Source: Desulforegula conservatrix Mb1Pa (GTDB lineage Bacteria; Desulfobacterota; Desulfobacteria; Desulfobacterales; Desulforegulaceae). From it: a stretch of DNA of 33,121 nt. The stretch lies in NCBI RefSeq assembly GCF_000426225.1, contig NZ_AUEY01000045.1, forward strand, positions 1 through 33,121, given 5' to 3'. Below, one piece after another: positions 17,382 to 26,270 of this stretch; the first letter of the stretch is position 1, and each line of letters starts with the position of its first letter. The notes below the pieces were generated by a model. The model was not told where the DNA came from and searched no databases. It was given only the letters and a program-made list of their open reading frames with translations. Both the position numbers and the translations under genes were made by a program.

Positions 17382-19070
17382 ATGATAAAGGATAATAAGC
17401 CATCTTGTCTCGGCCGATTTTTTTTTAGCCAGTTCATCGTATTTCTGATTTTTTTATTCCATGAAGCTGCTTATGCAGGAGCAGATGAGCGGGTTGTGAA
17501 AGTAGGTGTCTATGAAAATGCGCCCAAGGTTTTCACAGCAGATTCAGGAAATCCGTCAGGTATTTTTATTGATATCATTGAATATATAGCCAGGGAAGAA
17601 GGCTGGAATCTGGTTTATATTTCCGGAACATGGGCAGAAGGCCTTGATCGCCTGTCAAAAGGGGAAATTGATCTTATGCCAGATGTCGCCTACAATGCAG
17701 AGAGGGAGAAAAAATTTTTCTTCCACAAGGTGCCTGTCTTGTCTTCGTGGTCCCAGGTTTATTCTGCAAGTGGCGCCAAAATCCAGTCAATTCTTGATCT
17801 GGACAAGAAAAAAGTGGCGGTTCTTGATGGTTCAGTACAACAGACCGCTTTTGCCAAACTTGCAGGCAGCTTTGGCCTGAATATAAGCCTTGTTTTTGTT
17901 CCTGATTACAAAACCATGTTTGAAATTATAGCCAAAGGTGAAGCAGACGCAGGTATTACCAACCGTTTTTTCGGACTGATGCAAGCCAAAAAGTACGGAC
18001 TTGAAGATACAACAGTTATTTTTGATCCATCAGATCTTTTTTTTGCGGCCTCTCAAAACACGCCGAAGCAGCTTCTTGATATAATTGATAGCTATCTTTC
18101 TGATATAAAAAAAGACTCACAATCTGTGTATTATGAGTCTGTGAAACGATGGACATCTGAAGATGTTAAATTCAAATTACCGGCATGGGTACAAATCGTT
18201 GGCTTAACTGTCGGCATAGCACTGGTTCTGAGCATTGTGGGAAGCTTTTTCCTAAAGTATCAGATTAATGCACGCACGCGGGAGCTTCAGAAAATAAACC
18301 AGGAAATAGAAGAACGTATAACAAAGCGCACCGAAGAGCTGGCTGCGGCAATGGAAAAAGCTAAGGCAGCCGACAGAATCAAGTCCGCATTTCTGGCAAC
18401 CATGTCCCACGAATTGAGAACGCCGCTGAACTCCATCATCGGGTTTACGGGTATAATGCTCCAGGGGCTTGCAGGCCCGTTGAATCCTGAACAGAACAAA
18501 CAGATGTCCATGGTGCAAAACAGCGCACGCCATCTTTTATCCCTTATCAACGATGTTCTGGATATTTCCAAAATTGAAGCAGGTCAGCTTGATCTTGCAT
18601 GTGTATCTGTTGACCTGAGAGCGTCACTTGAAAAAATTGTTAAAATAGTATCACCTCTGGCCGAAAAAAAAGGGATAGAACTTAAACTTGATATCGCAGA
18701 TAATATCGGGACGATTAATACTGATCAGCGCCGTTTGGAACAGATCATTCTAAATCTGCTCAACAACGCGGTCAAATTTACGGAAAAAGGGCATGTCTGC
18801 GTTTCATGCCGTATGGACAATAATCATTATATCCTTTCATTTTCAGACACTGGCATAGGCATGCAGCCTGAGGAAATTCCCAACCTGTTTCAACCGTTCC
18901 ACCAGATTGATAGTGGTCTTTCAAGAAAACGGGAAGGAACAGGGCTTGGCCTTTCAATATGCAAAAAAATTATAGAAATTATGGGCGGTTCCATAAGCGT
19001 GGAAAGCCGATGGGAGCATGGCAGCACCTTTACCGTGCGCATCCCTTTACAAACAGGAGATTTGTCATGA
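17382..19070 (+). CDS. Sensor histidine kinase with periplasmic solute-binding (SBP_bac_3-like) domain
   Basis: This is a 562-residue kinase. An N-terminal signal/anchor (FFFSQFIVFLIFLFHEAAYA) leads into a periplasmic domain of about 230 residues. That domain resembles family 3 solute-binding proteins (VVKVGVYENAPKVF, GIFIDIIEYIAREEGW, GEIDLMPDVAYNAER, KVAVLDGSVQQ, GEADAGITNRFFG). A membrane helix (VQIVGLTVGIALVLSIVGSF), a short coil, HisKA (FLATMSHELRTPLNSIIGF, H343) and a full ATPase (NLLNNAVKFTEKG, DTGIGM, GTGLGLSI) follow. The ATG at 17382 is preceded by GGGGTG 8 bases upstream; an in-frame GTG at 17373 is less likely. The stop overlaps the next gene by ATGA, so the proteins are co-expressed. 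The ligand is probably a small polar metabolite (inference from the fold). Confidence 0.92.
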   Translation: MIKDNKPSCLGRFFFSQFIVFLIFLFHEAAYAGADERVVKVGVYENAPKVFTADSGNPSGIFIDIIEYIAREEGWNLVYISGTWAEGLDRLSKGEIDLMPDVAYNAEREKKFFFHKVPVLSSWSQVYSASGAKIQSILDLDKKKVAVLDGSVQQTAFAKLAGSFGLNISLVFVPDYKTMFEIIAKGEADAGITNRFFGLMQAKKYGLEDTTVIFDPSDLFFAASQNTPKQLLDIIDSYLSDIKKDSQSVYYESVKRWTSEDVKFKLPAWVQIVGLTVGIALVLSIVGSFFLKYQINARTRELQKINQEIEERITKRTEELAAAMEKAKAADRIKSAFLATMSHELRTPLNSIIGFTGIMLQGLAGPLNPEQNKQMSMVQNSARHLLSLINDVLDISKIEAGQLDLACVSVDLRASLEKIVKIVSPLAEKKGIELKLDIADNIGTINTDQRRLEQIILNLLNNAVKFTEKGHVCVSCRMDNNHYILSFSDTGIGMQPEEIPNLFQPFHQIDSGLSRKREGTGLGLSICKKIIEIMGGSISVESRWEHGSTFTVRIPLQTGDLS

Positions 19071-19438
19071 ACGACACTCTGCTTATTATTGAAGATAACG
19101 AACAGAATTTCTATCTGATGCGTTTCTTGCTTGAAAAAAATGGTTTTACAATCATTGGTGCGGAAGATGGCAGGGCAGGAATAAAAATGGCTCTGCTTCA
19201 CAAACCTATTGGTATTCTACTGGATATCCAGTTGCCTGAAATGGACGGATATGCGGTTGCCGCAGAGCTTAAAAAGCACGAAGAGCTTGATGGAGTGCCG
19301 ATCATCGCCGTAACATCCTATGCAATGGTTGGAGACAGGGAACATATTTTGGCGGCAGGAGCGACAGGTTATATTGAAAAGCCCATAAATCCTGAGACAT
19401 TCGTGGCAGAAATTATTCGGTATTTGTCGAAAGAATAA
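19067..19438 (+). CDS. Single-domain response regulator (DivK/CheY-like)
   Basis: This 123-residue protein is a lone receiver: acidic IIEDNE at 7-12, phospho-acceptor D53 in ILLDIQLPEMDG, then AVTSYAM and the conserved Lys in YIEKPINPETF. It has no output domain, so it probably works as a phosphotransfer intermediate or by protein binding. Its start overlaps the stop of the solute-binding kinase (ATGA), and 13 bases separate it from the hybrid kinase, so the three genes form one unit. Confidence 0.93.
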   Translation: MNDTLLIIEDNEQNFYLMRFLLEKNGFTIIGAEDGRAGIKMALLHKPIGILLDIQLPEMDGYAVAAELKKHEELDGVPIIAVTSYAMVGDREHILAAGATGYIEKPINPETFVAEIIRYLSKE

Positions 19439-19451
19439 GGGGAAAAATATT

Positions 19452-21482
19452 ATGAATATCCTCATTGTTGATGACAGAGATGAGAATTTGTATCTGCTGG
19501 AAGTTCTGTTCAAGGGGAATGGATATGATGTCCAGTCTGTCCCGAATGGCGCGGAGGCACTTGAGCGTCTTGAGTCAGGCGGAGTTGACCTGATAATCAG
19601 TGATATCCTCATGCCGGTCATGGATGGATTTGAGCTGTGCCGAAGAGTCAGGGCAAATGAAAAACTATGCCATATCCCTTTTATCTTCTATACAGCCACT
19701 TATACCGGCCCCCAGGATGAACTGTTTGCTCTCAAGATCGGAGCAGACCGGTTTATTCAAAAACCCTGTGAGCCGGATGTAATTATGGGGGCTGTCCGGG
19801 ATGTTATGACAATTGCCAGAAGCAAGGAAATAGTTTTAGCCACAGAATCAGCTCATGAAGAGGAAATTCTCAAACTTTACAATCAACGCCTGGTTAGAAA
19901 GCTTGAGCAGAAGATGCTGGAATTAGAAAAAGAGGTTCAGGATAGGCAAAAGGCGGAGGAAATCCTGAAACAGAGTGAAACAAGATACAGATTCCTTTTT
20001 AATAGCATCCGGGATGCTATTGTAGTCGTGGACACAAAAAGAGCAGTAATTGACTGCAATCCGGCCTTTGTTGATCTTTTTGGTTATTCCCTGGAAGACA
20101 TTATAGGGAAAGAAACATTTATGTTTTTTGCAAATGACGAAGCATTAAGACAAGTGGAAAACGAGTTTAAAAAATATATAGCAGATTACCGTTTCTTATA
20201 TAAGGTCGATTTCAAGAAAAAGAACGGGGCTGTTTTCCCGGGAGAGGTCAATATTTTTTATTTAATGGCCGAAAAAGGTATTCTGAAAGGTTTCATAGGG
20301 ATTATAAGGGACATAACCGAGCGGATACACGCTGAAAAAACTGAAAAAGATTTGGAATCCCGGCTGCATCAATCCCAAAAAATGGAAGCAATAGGAAGGC
20401 TTGCAGGAGGCGTTGCGCATGACTTCAACAACATGCTCAGCATAATTATTGGCTATGCAGATATGGCCTTGACTCGCCTGAATCCACTTGATCCGCTTTA
20501 TAATGATGTTCTTCAAATCATAAACGCAGGAGAGCGATCTGCTGATCTTACAAGACAGCTTCTGGCCTTTTCGCGTAAACAACCCATCTTACCGGTTGCG
20601 ACAAGCCTGAACAGTCTTATCGAAAACCGACTTAAAATGTTGGGTAGATTGATAGGAGAAGATATCAACGTCAAGTTCTTCCCAGGTGCAGGCCTTTGGA
20701 ACATAAAAATTGACACAAGTCAGATGGATCAGATCCTTGTCAATCTGACTGTAAATGCAAGGGACGCCATTTCAAGCGGGGGAATTATTACAATAGAAAC
20801 TGCAAATGTTGACCATGTTGCAGAGGATTCTATTATCGCACAGGGAGAGTATGTCATGATTTCTGTGGCGGATACAGGAAAAGGCATGGACGCTGAAACA
20901 ATTGAACATATATTCGAGCCTTTTTTTACAACAAAGGAAAACTTGGGGACAGGACTGGGACTTGCAACCGTATATGGGATAGTGAAGCAGAATGAAGGCT
21001 TCGTAAATGTTTACAGCGAGCCAGGAATAGGAACTACGTTCAAGATATATATTCCAAGATTTTATGGCGAGGCTACTGAAAAAATTGAAAAGGAACAAAC
21101 CTCAAATCTAAATGGGAAAGAAACCATACTTGTTGTTGAAGATGAGGAAATTGTTCTGGCCATGGCTAAAAAAATCCTATCTGTTTATGGATATAAAGTG
21201 TTTGAGGCCAAAACACCCGGCGACGCATGCCTGATAGCTGAAACACATAAAGGGGAAATAAATCTTTTCCTTTCTGATATGGTCATGCCGGGAATGACTG
21301 GCGTAGATCTTCAGAAAAAAATACACAAAATAATACCCGATCTGAAAACCATTTTTATGTCAGGTTATACACCTCAGTTTATCGCGCAGAAAGGCTTTAT
21401 AGAAGAAAACTTTAATTTCATTCAAAAACCTTTTTCTGTGGTAGCTCTGGCTCAAAAAGTCAGGGAGGTTTTGGATCGTTAG
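19452..21482 (+). CDS. Hybrid kinase REC-PAS-HisKA-HATPase-REC, cytoplasmic
   Basis: This 676-residue protein has no membrane helix. The first receiver spans residues 1-120 (VDDRDEN, D51 in IISDILMPVMDG, KPCEP). A short coiled linker and a PAS domain follow (about 175-295, RYRFLFNSIRDAIVVVDTKRA). The kinase core has AIGRLAGGVAHDFNNMLSII (H323), NLTVNARDAISSGG, DTGKGM and GTGLGLATVYGIV. The second receiver has VVEDEE and D609 in LSDMVMPGMTG. The site AAGGGGAAAAATATT-ATG supports the start. The layout suggests a relay from the upstream kinase and lone receiver into this protein. The final output is not in the window. Confidence 0.93.
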   Translation: MNILIVDDRDENLYLLEVLFKGNGYDVQSVPNGAEALERLESGGVDLIISDILMPVMDGFELCRRVRANEKLCHIPFIFYTATYTGPQDELFALKIGADRFIQKPCEPDVIMGAVRDVMTIARSKEIVLATESAHEEEILKLYNQRLVRKLEQKMLELEKEVQDRQKAEEILKQSETRYRFLFNSIRDAIVVVDTKRAVIDCNPAFVDLFGYSLEDIIGKETFMFFANDEALRQVENEFKKYIADYRFLYKVDFKKKNGAVFPGEVNIFYLMAEKGILKGFIGIIRDITERIHAEKTEKDLESRLHQSQKMEAIGRLAGGVAHDFNNMLSIIIGYADMALTRLNPLDPLYNDVLQIINAGERSADLTRQLLAFSRKQPILPVATSLNSLIENRLKMLGRLIGEDINVKFFPGAGLWNIKIDTSQMDQILVNLTVNARDAISSGGIITIETANVDHVAEDSIIAQGEYVMISVADTGKGMDAETIEHIFEPFFTTKENLGTGLGLATVYGIVKQNEGFVNVYSEPGIGTTFKIYIPRFYGEATEKIEKEQTSNLNGKETILVVEDEEIVLAMAKKILSVYGYKVFEAKTPGDACLIAETHKGEINLFLSDMVMPGMTGVDLQKKIHKIIPDLKTIFMSGYTPQFIAQKGFIEENFNFIQKPFSVVALAQKVREVLDR

Positions 21483-21523
21483 CCTGAATTTTAAAAGCTA
21501 TATTTCTTTTAAATATTGAAATT

Positions 21524-21678
21524 TGACAAGGTCGCAAAAAGTCTGATTTCCGTCATTCCGGCGGGCCTACCCAGGTGAAAACAGGGAGCCCAAATCCATA
21601 AACACCTAAAAATACTAAATATCAAATCAAGTCAGGCATAACATCACCGTCTTTTTTGACTTTTTTGCGACCCCATCA
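21524..21678 (+). repeat. Palindromic MITE-like element, copy E (long form)
   Basis: The copy runs from TGACAAGGTCGCAAAAAGTC to TTTTTTGCGACCCCATCA. At 155 bases it is about 20 longer than other copies because of extra sequence near 21565-21600. It lies between the convergent hybrid kinase and pilY1 genes, where a stem could terminate both. Confidence 0.85.
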
Positions 21679-21702
21679 TTATTGAGAAACTTCGGTCAGC
21701 CC

Positions 21703-24700
21703 TTACTGTTTCTCTCTCCAGTAAAACACATGCATATCATGCACTGGCAGGCTAAAGGCTTTCATATTGTTATTTACCCCAACAAGTACCTGGGTGCCAC
21801 CTGTCTTGGGGAAAAACAGCTGAGGCTCACCAGGAATTCCTGACCCAATCACGGTGCATCGGTCATTCTTGTGAAGCCCAACAGATTGTTCGCCATTATC
21901 CTGGTTTTCATCATTACCATTCCTATTCCTCCTGCCTGCCCCCTGCTTTTTTGTGCTTGACGCGCTGTCAAGATCAAGAACAGCCTCACCTGTTTTATAA
22001 TTAAGACAGTAAAGACGTGCGATTCCGGCATCATCAGCACCCTGACAGGGATCGTTGCCTTGACCGTCACCATGTCCACCTCTGTCCCCATTAGCGCTCT
22101 GGTTCGCATTGTCCCCCCTCCCGCTGCCATTCCCATTTTCTTCCTGGTAACGATATCTGTGACGGTATCTGTGGCACTTGCCCCTTCTGCCAGGATCATC
22201 ATCATCATCCGAAGGGGTATAGGTTGTGAAAAACAGCATCCCGTTATATGCGAGGGGAGAACAGACAACTTTTTCGCCAGGATTTTCCAGCCTGATATAC
22301 CAGCCCCTATTGCCGAACGACAAAAGGGTGTCTTTCTCTGCCTGATCATCCTGCATCTGAATTCTGTCTGCGGTCACGTCAAGAAGATCGCTTTCAGTAG
22401 CCGGAGTATCGTCTCCTTTGAGCCAGTAATTCTTGACGGCATAAAATCTGTCCTGCCTTGTTTCTTCCTGATTTTCAGCAGGCAGATAGGTCGGATCTTC
22501 CCTGTCTCCTGTGCCGAAATAAACATATTCGCCCTTATGCGTAACATAACCGGTGATTTTACCGTTTGCGTCCGTAATGGTCTGGATGAATGATTCCATA
22601 ACTATTTCAGGACTTGAGAACACCTTTCGCTGTGGATCAGTACCAGCTGAGAATATTTTTTTCATTATCCATGAGCCGTCCTTGATTCCTGGGCCACGGA
22701 CAGATACAGTATTCTCAGGTATTTCGTCATCTCTGAAACCCCATAAATTTGAGCCCATGTCGCAAGCATACATTCTGCTGTTTGCATTCTTCTGTTCACT
22801 GGTCGCAGGATTTTCAGCATCGCCGCCAGAGAATCCGGGATTGAAGCTCACTGGGTCCAGTATGCAATTTTTTATGGAAGAAAAACTCGTTCCTGAAATT
22901 ATATCGAGCCTCTGCCCATATTCGGCATCAATGGAATAAACTCCTTTGCCGACATTGTCCTCAAGCGCGGGGCCAGTCTCTTTTTCCTGATTTGTTTCGT
23001 CATAGCCACCACCTATCCAGAAAATATTTCTAAGACTGTTTCCGTACAGTACTGGTACGACCTTAGGACTTGTCCATGACTGACCGAATGAGTTGTCTGT
23101 ATCAAGTATAACCCTGTAAGCAAGGGAAGGAGAATCAGGATCAGACACATTAATTGAATAATAATTCTTACCGCCCCTTCTTTCTCCAAAAACAAGAAAT
23201 TTCTGACCAGATCCACCCTCATATATGGTTCTTCCTCCATCCACAAAACTCGAATGGATACTGACAGACCCAGATTGATGCCCTTCAGGTGTAAGCAGCC
23301 TGAGCCTTTTAAGCTGGTCATCAGGAATATAAGCCCATTTTTCCTTACCAGTAAGATCATCAAAACAGTGGATCATTCCATCGTTCCCACCTGCAAATAT
23401 CCTTGTCTTTTCATAAGCCCCGCCTGCTGTCCGGTAATGGTTCACCAAGGGAAGAAAATGGATCATATCACCAAGGGCATATGCCCCGGGTTTTCCGTCC
23501 ACGCACATCCCGCCGCATCTTATATTTTCAATGATTGATTCCGTAAGATTGTACGAATTAAGCTCTCCATCTGAAAAATTTTCTTTCTTGAATTCAACAA
23601 AATTTGAGGACGCTGTTTTGTTAGTGTATATTTTCCTCTCATCCATTCTTGATTCAAGAAGAACCTGTCTTGCTCCTCCATTGGCAGCGTCGTCAGAGTC
23701 ATTATTTGTCCATACATCCACTGTATTCAATGTTGAATTATCGAGGATTCTGTATTTTTTTATATTGCCAATCCATCTTTCCTCTGTGGTAATTTTCTTA
23801 AACATGGAAAGATAGGCATATTCGCCTGAATAACTTTTTGCGTCATTGCTTACGGGGACAGTCAGACCACCTGATGTTGAATTGGCGAGGGAGTTTTTTA
23901 TACTCAGCAGATAAGATTCCAGGGCATTTACTTCCGTAAGTTCCGTAAACTCGCCGCCTCCCCTCTGGGCTGCGCTGATCAGGTTATCTTTCTTAGATAT
24001 GGCTTTGGCATGGTTTCTGAATCCTGCAGTGAATGTTCTGACATTCTGGACTCCCTGATGATTTGTTCCAAGATCCGTTGTATAAAGTTTTTCTGCGACA
24101 TCATCCAGATAATCAGGAACAACTGCCTTATCCTCAAAATCCATTGCAGGAGCCCATGGCCATGAAAAGGAATTGCCTCCGCTCCATCTTGAAAGTCCGT
24201 CAGAGATCAGAACGACTGCATTGGGCTGACACCAATATCTGATTGTATTTGAATATGTCCTGTTTTCATATATCGACTTTTTCTCCATGAAGTATGCGCT
24301 TGTCTCAAGGAGGGACCTTTCAAGGGCGCTCTGGCATGGGAGGCCTTCGATCTGCCGGATATGCACTTGCGTACAGTTCCCCTGACCACAATCCTGGACA
24401 TAACCTTTGAACGATGCCGGGCTTTGGTATGCATCAGGTCTTATTATTGAAAAATTTATGTCGTGGGTTCTGGTTTCAAGAAAATTGTATATAGATCTTT
24501 TGGCAAAATTGAACCTTGATTCATAAAACCAGTTCAGATAATTTCCCGTATAATAGACAATCCCCCCTGATTTCGCGAAGCCTTTTACATCAAGCTCTTC
24601 CTTGAGGGCATGCTGTTCCTGCCCCATGTCGGCAATTGCCCTGCCTGCCAACTTCTGCAGATCAGGAATTTGTTTTTCAGGAAGTTCACTAATTGAGCCT

Positions 24701-24945
24701 GTATCATCATAATAATATTTGTTCTGATCAAATGGAGTTGCAGGCCCGCCGTAATTAACTGACTTTTCGTAGCTACCTTTCGGTCCTTCTATTGCACTGA
24801 CCATAGTTGATGAATTATCAAGAATCAATACGATGTTGGGCATCACGTCCGTCTCTTTTGGAATCATAGTATCTATGTCTTCAGCATGGACATAAGATAT
24901 TAGAAACAAAAAACAAACGGCTGCTTTCAGTACTATTTTCTTCAT
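21703..24945 (-). CDS. pilY1: PilY1-type type IV pilus tip/assembly protein
   Basis: This is a 1080-residue exported protein with signal peptide MKKIVLKAAVCFLFLISYVHA. The N-terminal third is a von Willebrand A-like domain (NIVLILDNSSTM near 37-48, a DxSxT variant of the metal site; VVLISDGLSRW near 235-245). The C-terminal half is the PilY1 beta-propeller, seen in FAGGNDGMIHCFDD, KNYYSINVSDPDSPSLAY and YACDMGSNLWGF. A low-complexity insert at about 912-972 starts with five Asp and continues with HRYRHRYRYQ and Gly/Asn/Asp repeats. PilY1 proteins sit at the pilus tip with minor pilins and act in adhesion, extension and surface sensing. It is the last gene of the fimT-pilVWXY1 operon. The site GGGGG-ATTTC-ATG supports the start. 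Confidence 0.9.
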   Translation of the reverse strand: MKKIVLKAAVCFLFLISYVHAEDIDTMIPKETDVMPNIVLILDNSSTMVSAIEGPKGSYEKSVNYGGPATPFDQNKYYYDDTGSISELPEKQIPDLQKLAGRAIADMGQEQHALKEELDVKGFAKSGGIVYYTGNYLNWFYESRFNFAKRSIYNFLETRTHDINFSIIRPDAYQSPASFKGYVQDCGQGNCTQVHIRQIEGLPCQSALERSLLETSAYFMEKKSIYENRTYSNTIRYWCQPNAVVLISDGLSRWSGGNSFSWPWAPAMDFEDKAVVPDYLDDVAEKLYTTDLGTNHQGVQNVRTFTAGFRNHAKAISKKDNLISAAQRGGGEFTELTEVNALESYLLSIKNSLANSTSGGLTVPVSNDAKSYSGEYAYLSMFKKITTEERWIGNIKKYRILDNSTLNTVDVWTNNDSDDAANGGARQVLLESRMDERKIYTNKTASSNFVEFKKENFSDGELNSYNLTESIIENIRCGGMCVDGKPGAYALGDMIHFLPLVNHYRTAGGAYEKTRIFAGGNDGMIHCFDDLTGKEKWAYIPDDQLKRLRLLTPEGHQSGSVSIHSSFVDGGRTIYEGGSGQKFLVFGERRGGKNYYSINVSDPDSPSLAYRVILDTDNSFGQSWTSPKVVPVLYGNSLRNIFWIGGGYDETNQEKETGPALEDNVGKGVYSIDAEYGQRLDIISGTSFSSIKNCILDPVSFNPGFSGGDAENPATSEQKNANSRMYACDMGSNLWGFRDDEIPENTVSVRGPGIKDGSWIMKKIFSAGTDPQRKVFSSPEIVMESFIQTITDANGKITGYVTHKGEYVYFGTGDREDPTYLPAENQEETRQDRFYAVKNYWLKGDDTPATESDLLDVTADRIQMQDDQAEKDTLLSFGNRGWYIRLENPGEKVVCSPLAYNGMLFFTTYTPSDDDDDPGRRGKCHRYRHRYRYQEENGNGSGRGDNANQSANGDRGGHGDGQGNDPCQGADDAGIARLYCLNYKTGEAVLDLDSASSTKKQGAGRRNRNGNDENQDNGEQSVGLHKNDRCTVIGSGIPGEPQLFFPKTGGTQVLVGVNNNMKAFSLPVHDMHVFYWREKQ

Positions 24946-24963
24946 GAAATCCCCCTTCTAAAT

Positions 24964-25488
24964 CTATCCACCGTTAGGAATATATTTATATATCCCGACC
25001 TGAAGCTGAACGCCTCCATCCTGCGGTTCAGCTGTCACGGCATATCTGCTTATCATTGTCTTTCCAGTAACTCCGGTTCCTGAATCAATTAAAGGGTCAT
25101 CGATATGCTTCATCTTTGGAACACCATTTGTCGCAAAGTCAGAAAGATCGTTTGTAAAAGCTGTTTTTTCTTCCTCTGCTTCTATTCTGACAACTTCAAC
25201 TGTTGACCTGGAACCGGATTCGCCTTCTGTTTCGAGTTGAAATTTATGCCCGTTGCTGGGAGAGGCATCCACCAAAGAGTTCCAGTCCCTATATTTATCA
25301 ATGGATTTTGCAGCTGCAGACTCAGCCTCATAAAAATTGTCGAAATATATTCTTTCGTTCCTTACTATCCCGGATTCGGTCTGAGACAGCATTGATATGG
25401 CAGCCGCACTTATGGTCAGCACCGCGAGTATGCACAGGCTTATGACCATCACGTATCCTGTTTCATCATTCAGTTTTCTTATAGTCAT
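24964..25488 (-). CDS. pilX: Minor pilin PilX-like
   Basis: This 174-residue prepilin-like protein has the N-terminus MTIRKLNDETGYVMVISLCILAVLTISAAAISM. The short leader ends in Gly and is followed by a long hydrophobic helix without Glu at mature position 5, as in PilX. The segment NFYEAESAAAKSIDKYR after the helix is typical of PilX proteins. The site AGGAAGGGAATC-ATG supports the start. It lies between pilW and pilY1, with 18 bases to pilY1. A repeat element separates it from pilW. Confidence 0.82.
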   Translation of the reverse strand: MTIRKLNDETGYVMVISLCILAVLTISAAAISMLSQTESGIVRNERIYFDNFYEAESAAAKSIDKYRDWNSLVDASPSNGHKFQLETEGESGSRSTVEVVRIEAEEEKTAFTNDLSDFATNGVPKMKHIDDPLIDSGTGVTGKTMISRYAVTAEPQDGGVQLQVGIYKYIPNGG

Positions 25489-25548
25489 GATTCCCTTCCT
25501 TTTATAGGCAGATTTTTTCTGACGGAAATGCTACTCTGTATTTATATT

Positions 25549-25679
25549 TGATGAACCCGCAAGAAGCCTGATTTCTGTCATTCCGGCGCAGGCAGGAATC
25601 CAGAAGTGGGTGAAATAACTGAACCGGATCAAGCCCGGCATGACGCCGCCGCTGTTTTTGACTTTTTACGAAGCCATCA
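25549..25679 (+). repeat. Palindromic MITE-like element, copy F (inside the pilin operon)
   Basis: The copy runs from TGATGAACCCGCAAGAAGCC to TTTTTACGAAGCCATCA. The inner arms are GTCATTCCGGCGCAGGC and CCGGCATGACG. It fills most of the pilW-pilX gap. Read on the minus strand, its first three bases TGA are exactly the pilW stop codon. Confidence 0.85.
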
Positions 25680-26270
25680 TATTTCCCCCAGATTCCTGCA
25701 TTTGACTACGGTACGGTATTCTCTTTTTTCACTCCCTGATCCGCCCCAGTATTTTTCATTTGCTGATACGTATATATCAACAGCTCTTATTTTTTCAGGG
25801 TTCCGGACGGATTCGGCGTCAGGATTAAGAGAGTCTCCATTTTTGTCCAGAAAAGTAAATCTGAGGGTTTCAATATTTGAAAGCATTGGCTGGGATACTC
25901 CGTTATTCTGAAACTGAAGGGACTTTGTAGAGCTTGAAACATAATATCTGAAGCGTTCATCTGCCTCGAAGTATCCATTGACATTTATATCCGAGTTGAA
26001 CTCTATTTCATCTTCTTTAGCCTTTATTATCTTGAAATCCCCCTTTTTAAAGGGATCCAGACTGGCCTGCCTTATGTCAAATGCAATTACATTTACTGCT
26101 GATCTTAATCCCTGCTGTAGAGAGACCCTGACATTTTCACCGCTCATGCTCCGGCTCATGGAAGAGAACACAGTAACAACTACAACCATGATTATCCCGC
26201 TTATGGCCAGAGTCACAAGAACTTCGATCAGAGTAAAGCCATCATGACCTGTTAGTTTTTTTATAATCAT
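25677..26270 (-). CDS. pilW: Minor pilin PilW-like
   Basis: This 197-residue prepilin has an 11-residue leader MIIKKLTGHDG, then FTLIEVLVTLAISGIIMVVVV with Glu at mature position 5, as required by the prepilin peptidase and assembly system. The downstream part (LRSAVNVIAFDIRQASLDP) matches the PilW pattern. The start at 26270 is chosen because its ATG overlaps the pilV stop (ATGA) and gives a normal leader. A longer frame to 26336 adds 22 residues without support. The stop codon is the terminal TGA of repeat copy F, so the original C-terminus may have been altered by that insertion. Confidence 0.87.
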   Translation of the reverse strand: MIIKKLTGHDGFTLIEVLVTLAISGIIMVVVVTVFSSMSRSMSGENVRVSLQQGLRSAVNVIAFDIRQASLDPFKKGDFKIIKAKEDEIEFNSDINVNGYFEADERFRYYVSSSTKSLQFQNNGVSQPMLSNIETLRFTFLDKNGDSLNPDAESVRNPEKIRAVDIYVSANEKYWGGSGSEKREYRTVVKCRNLGEI

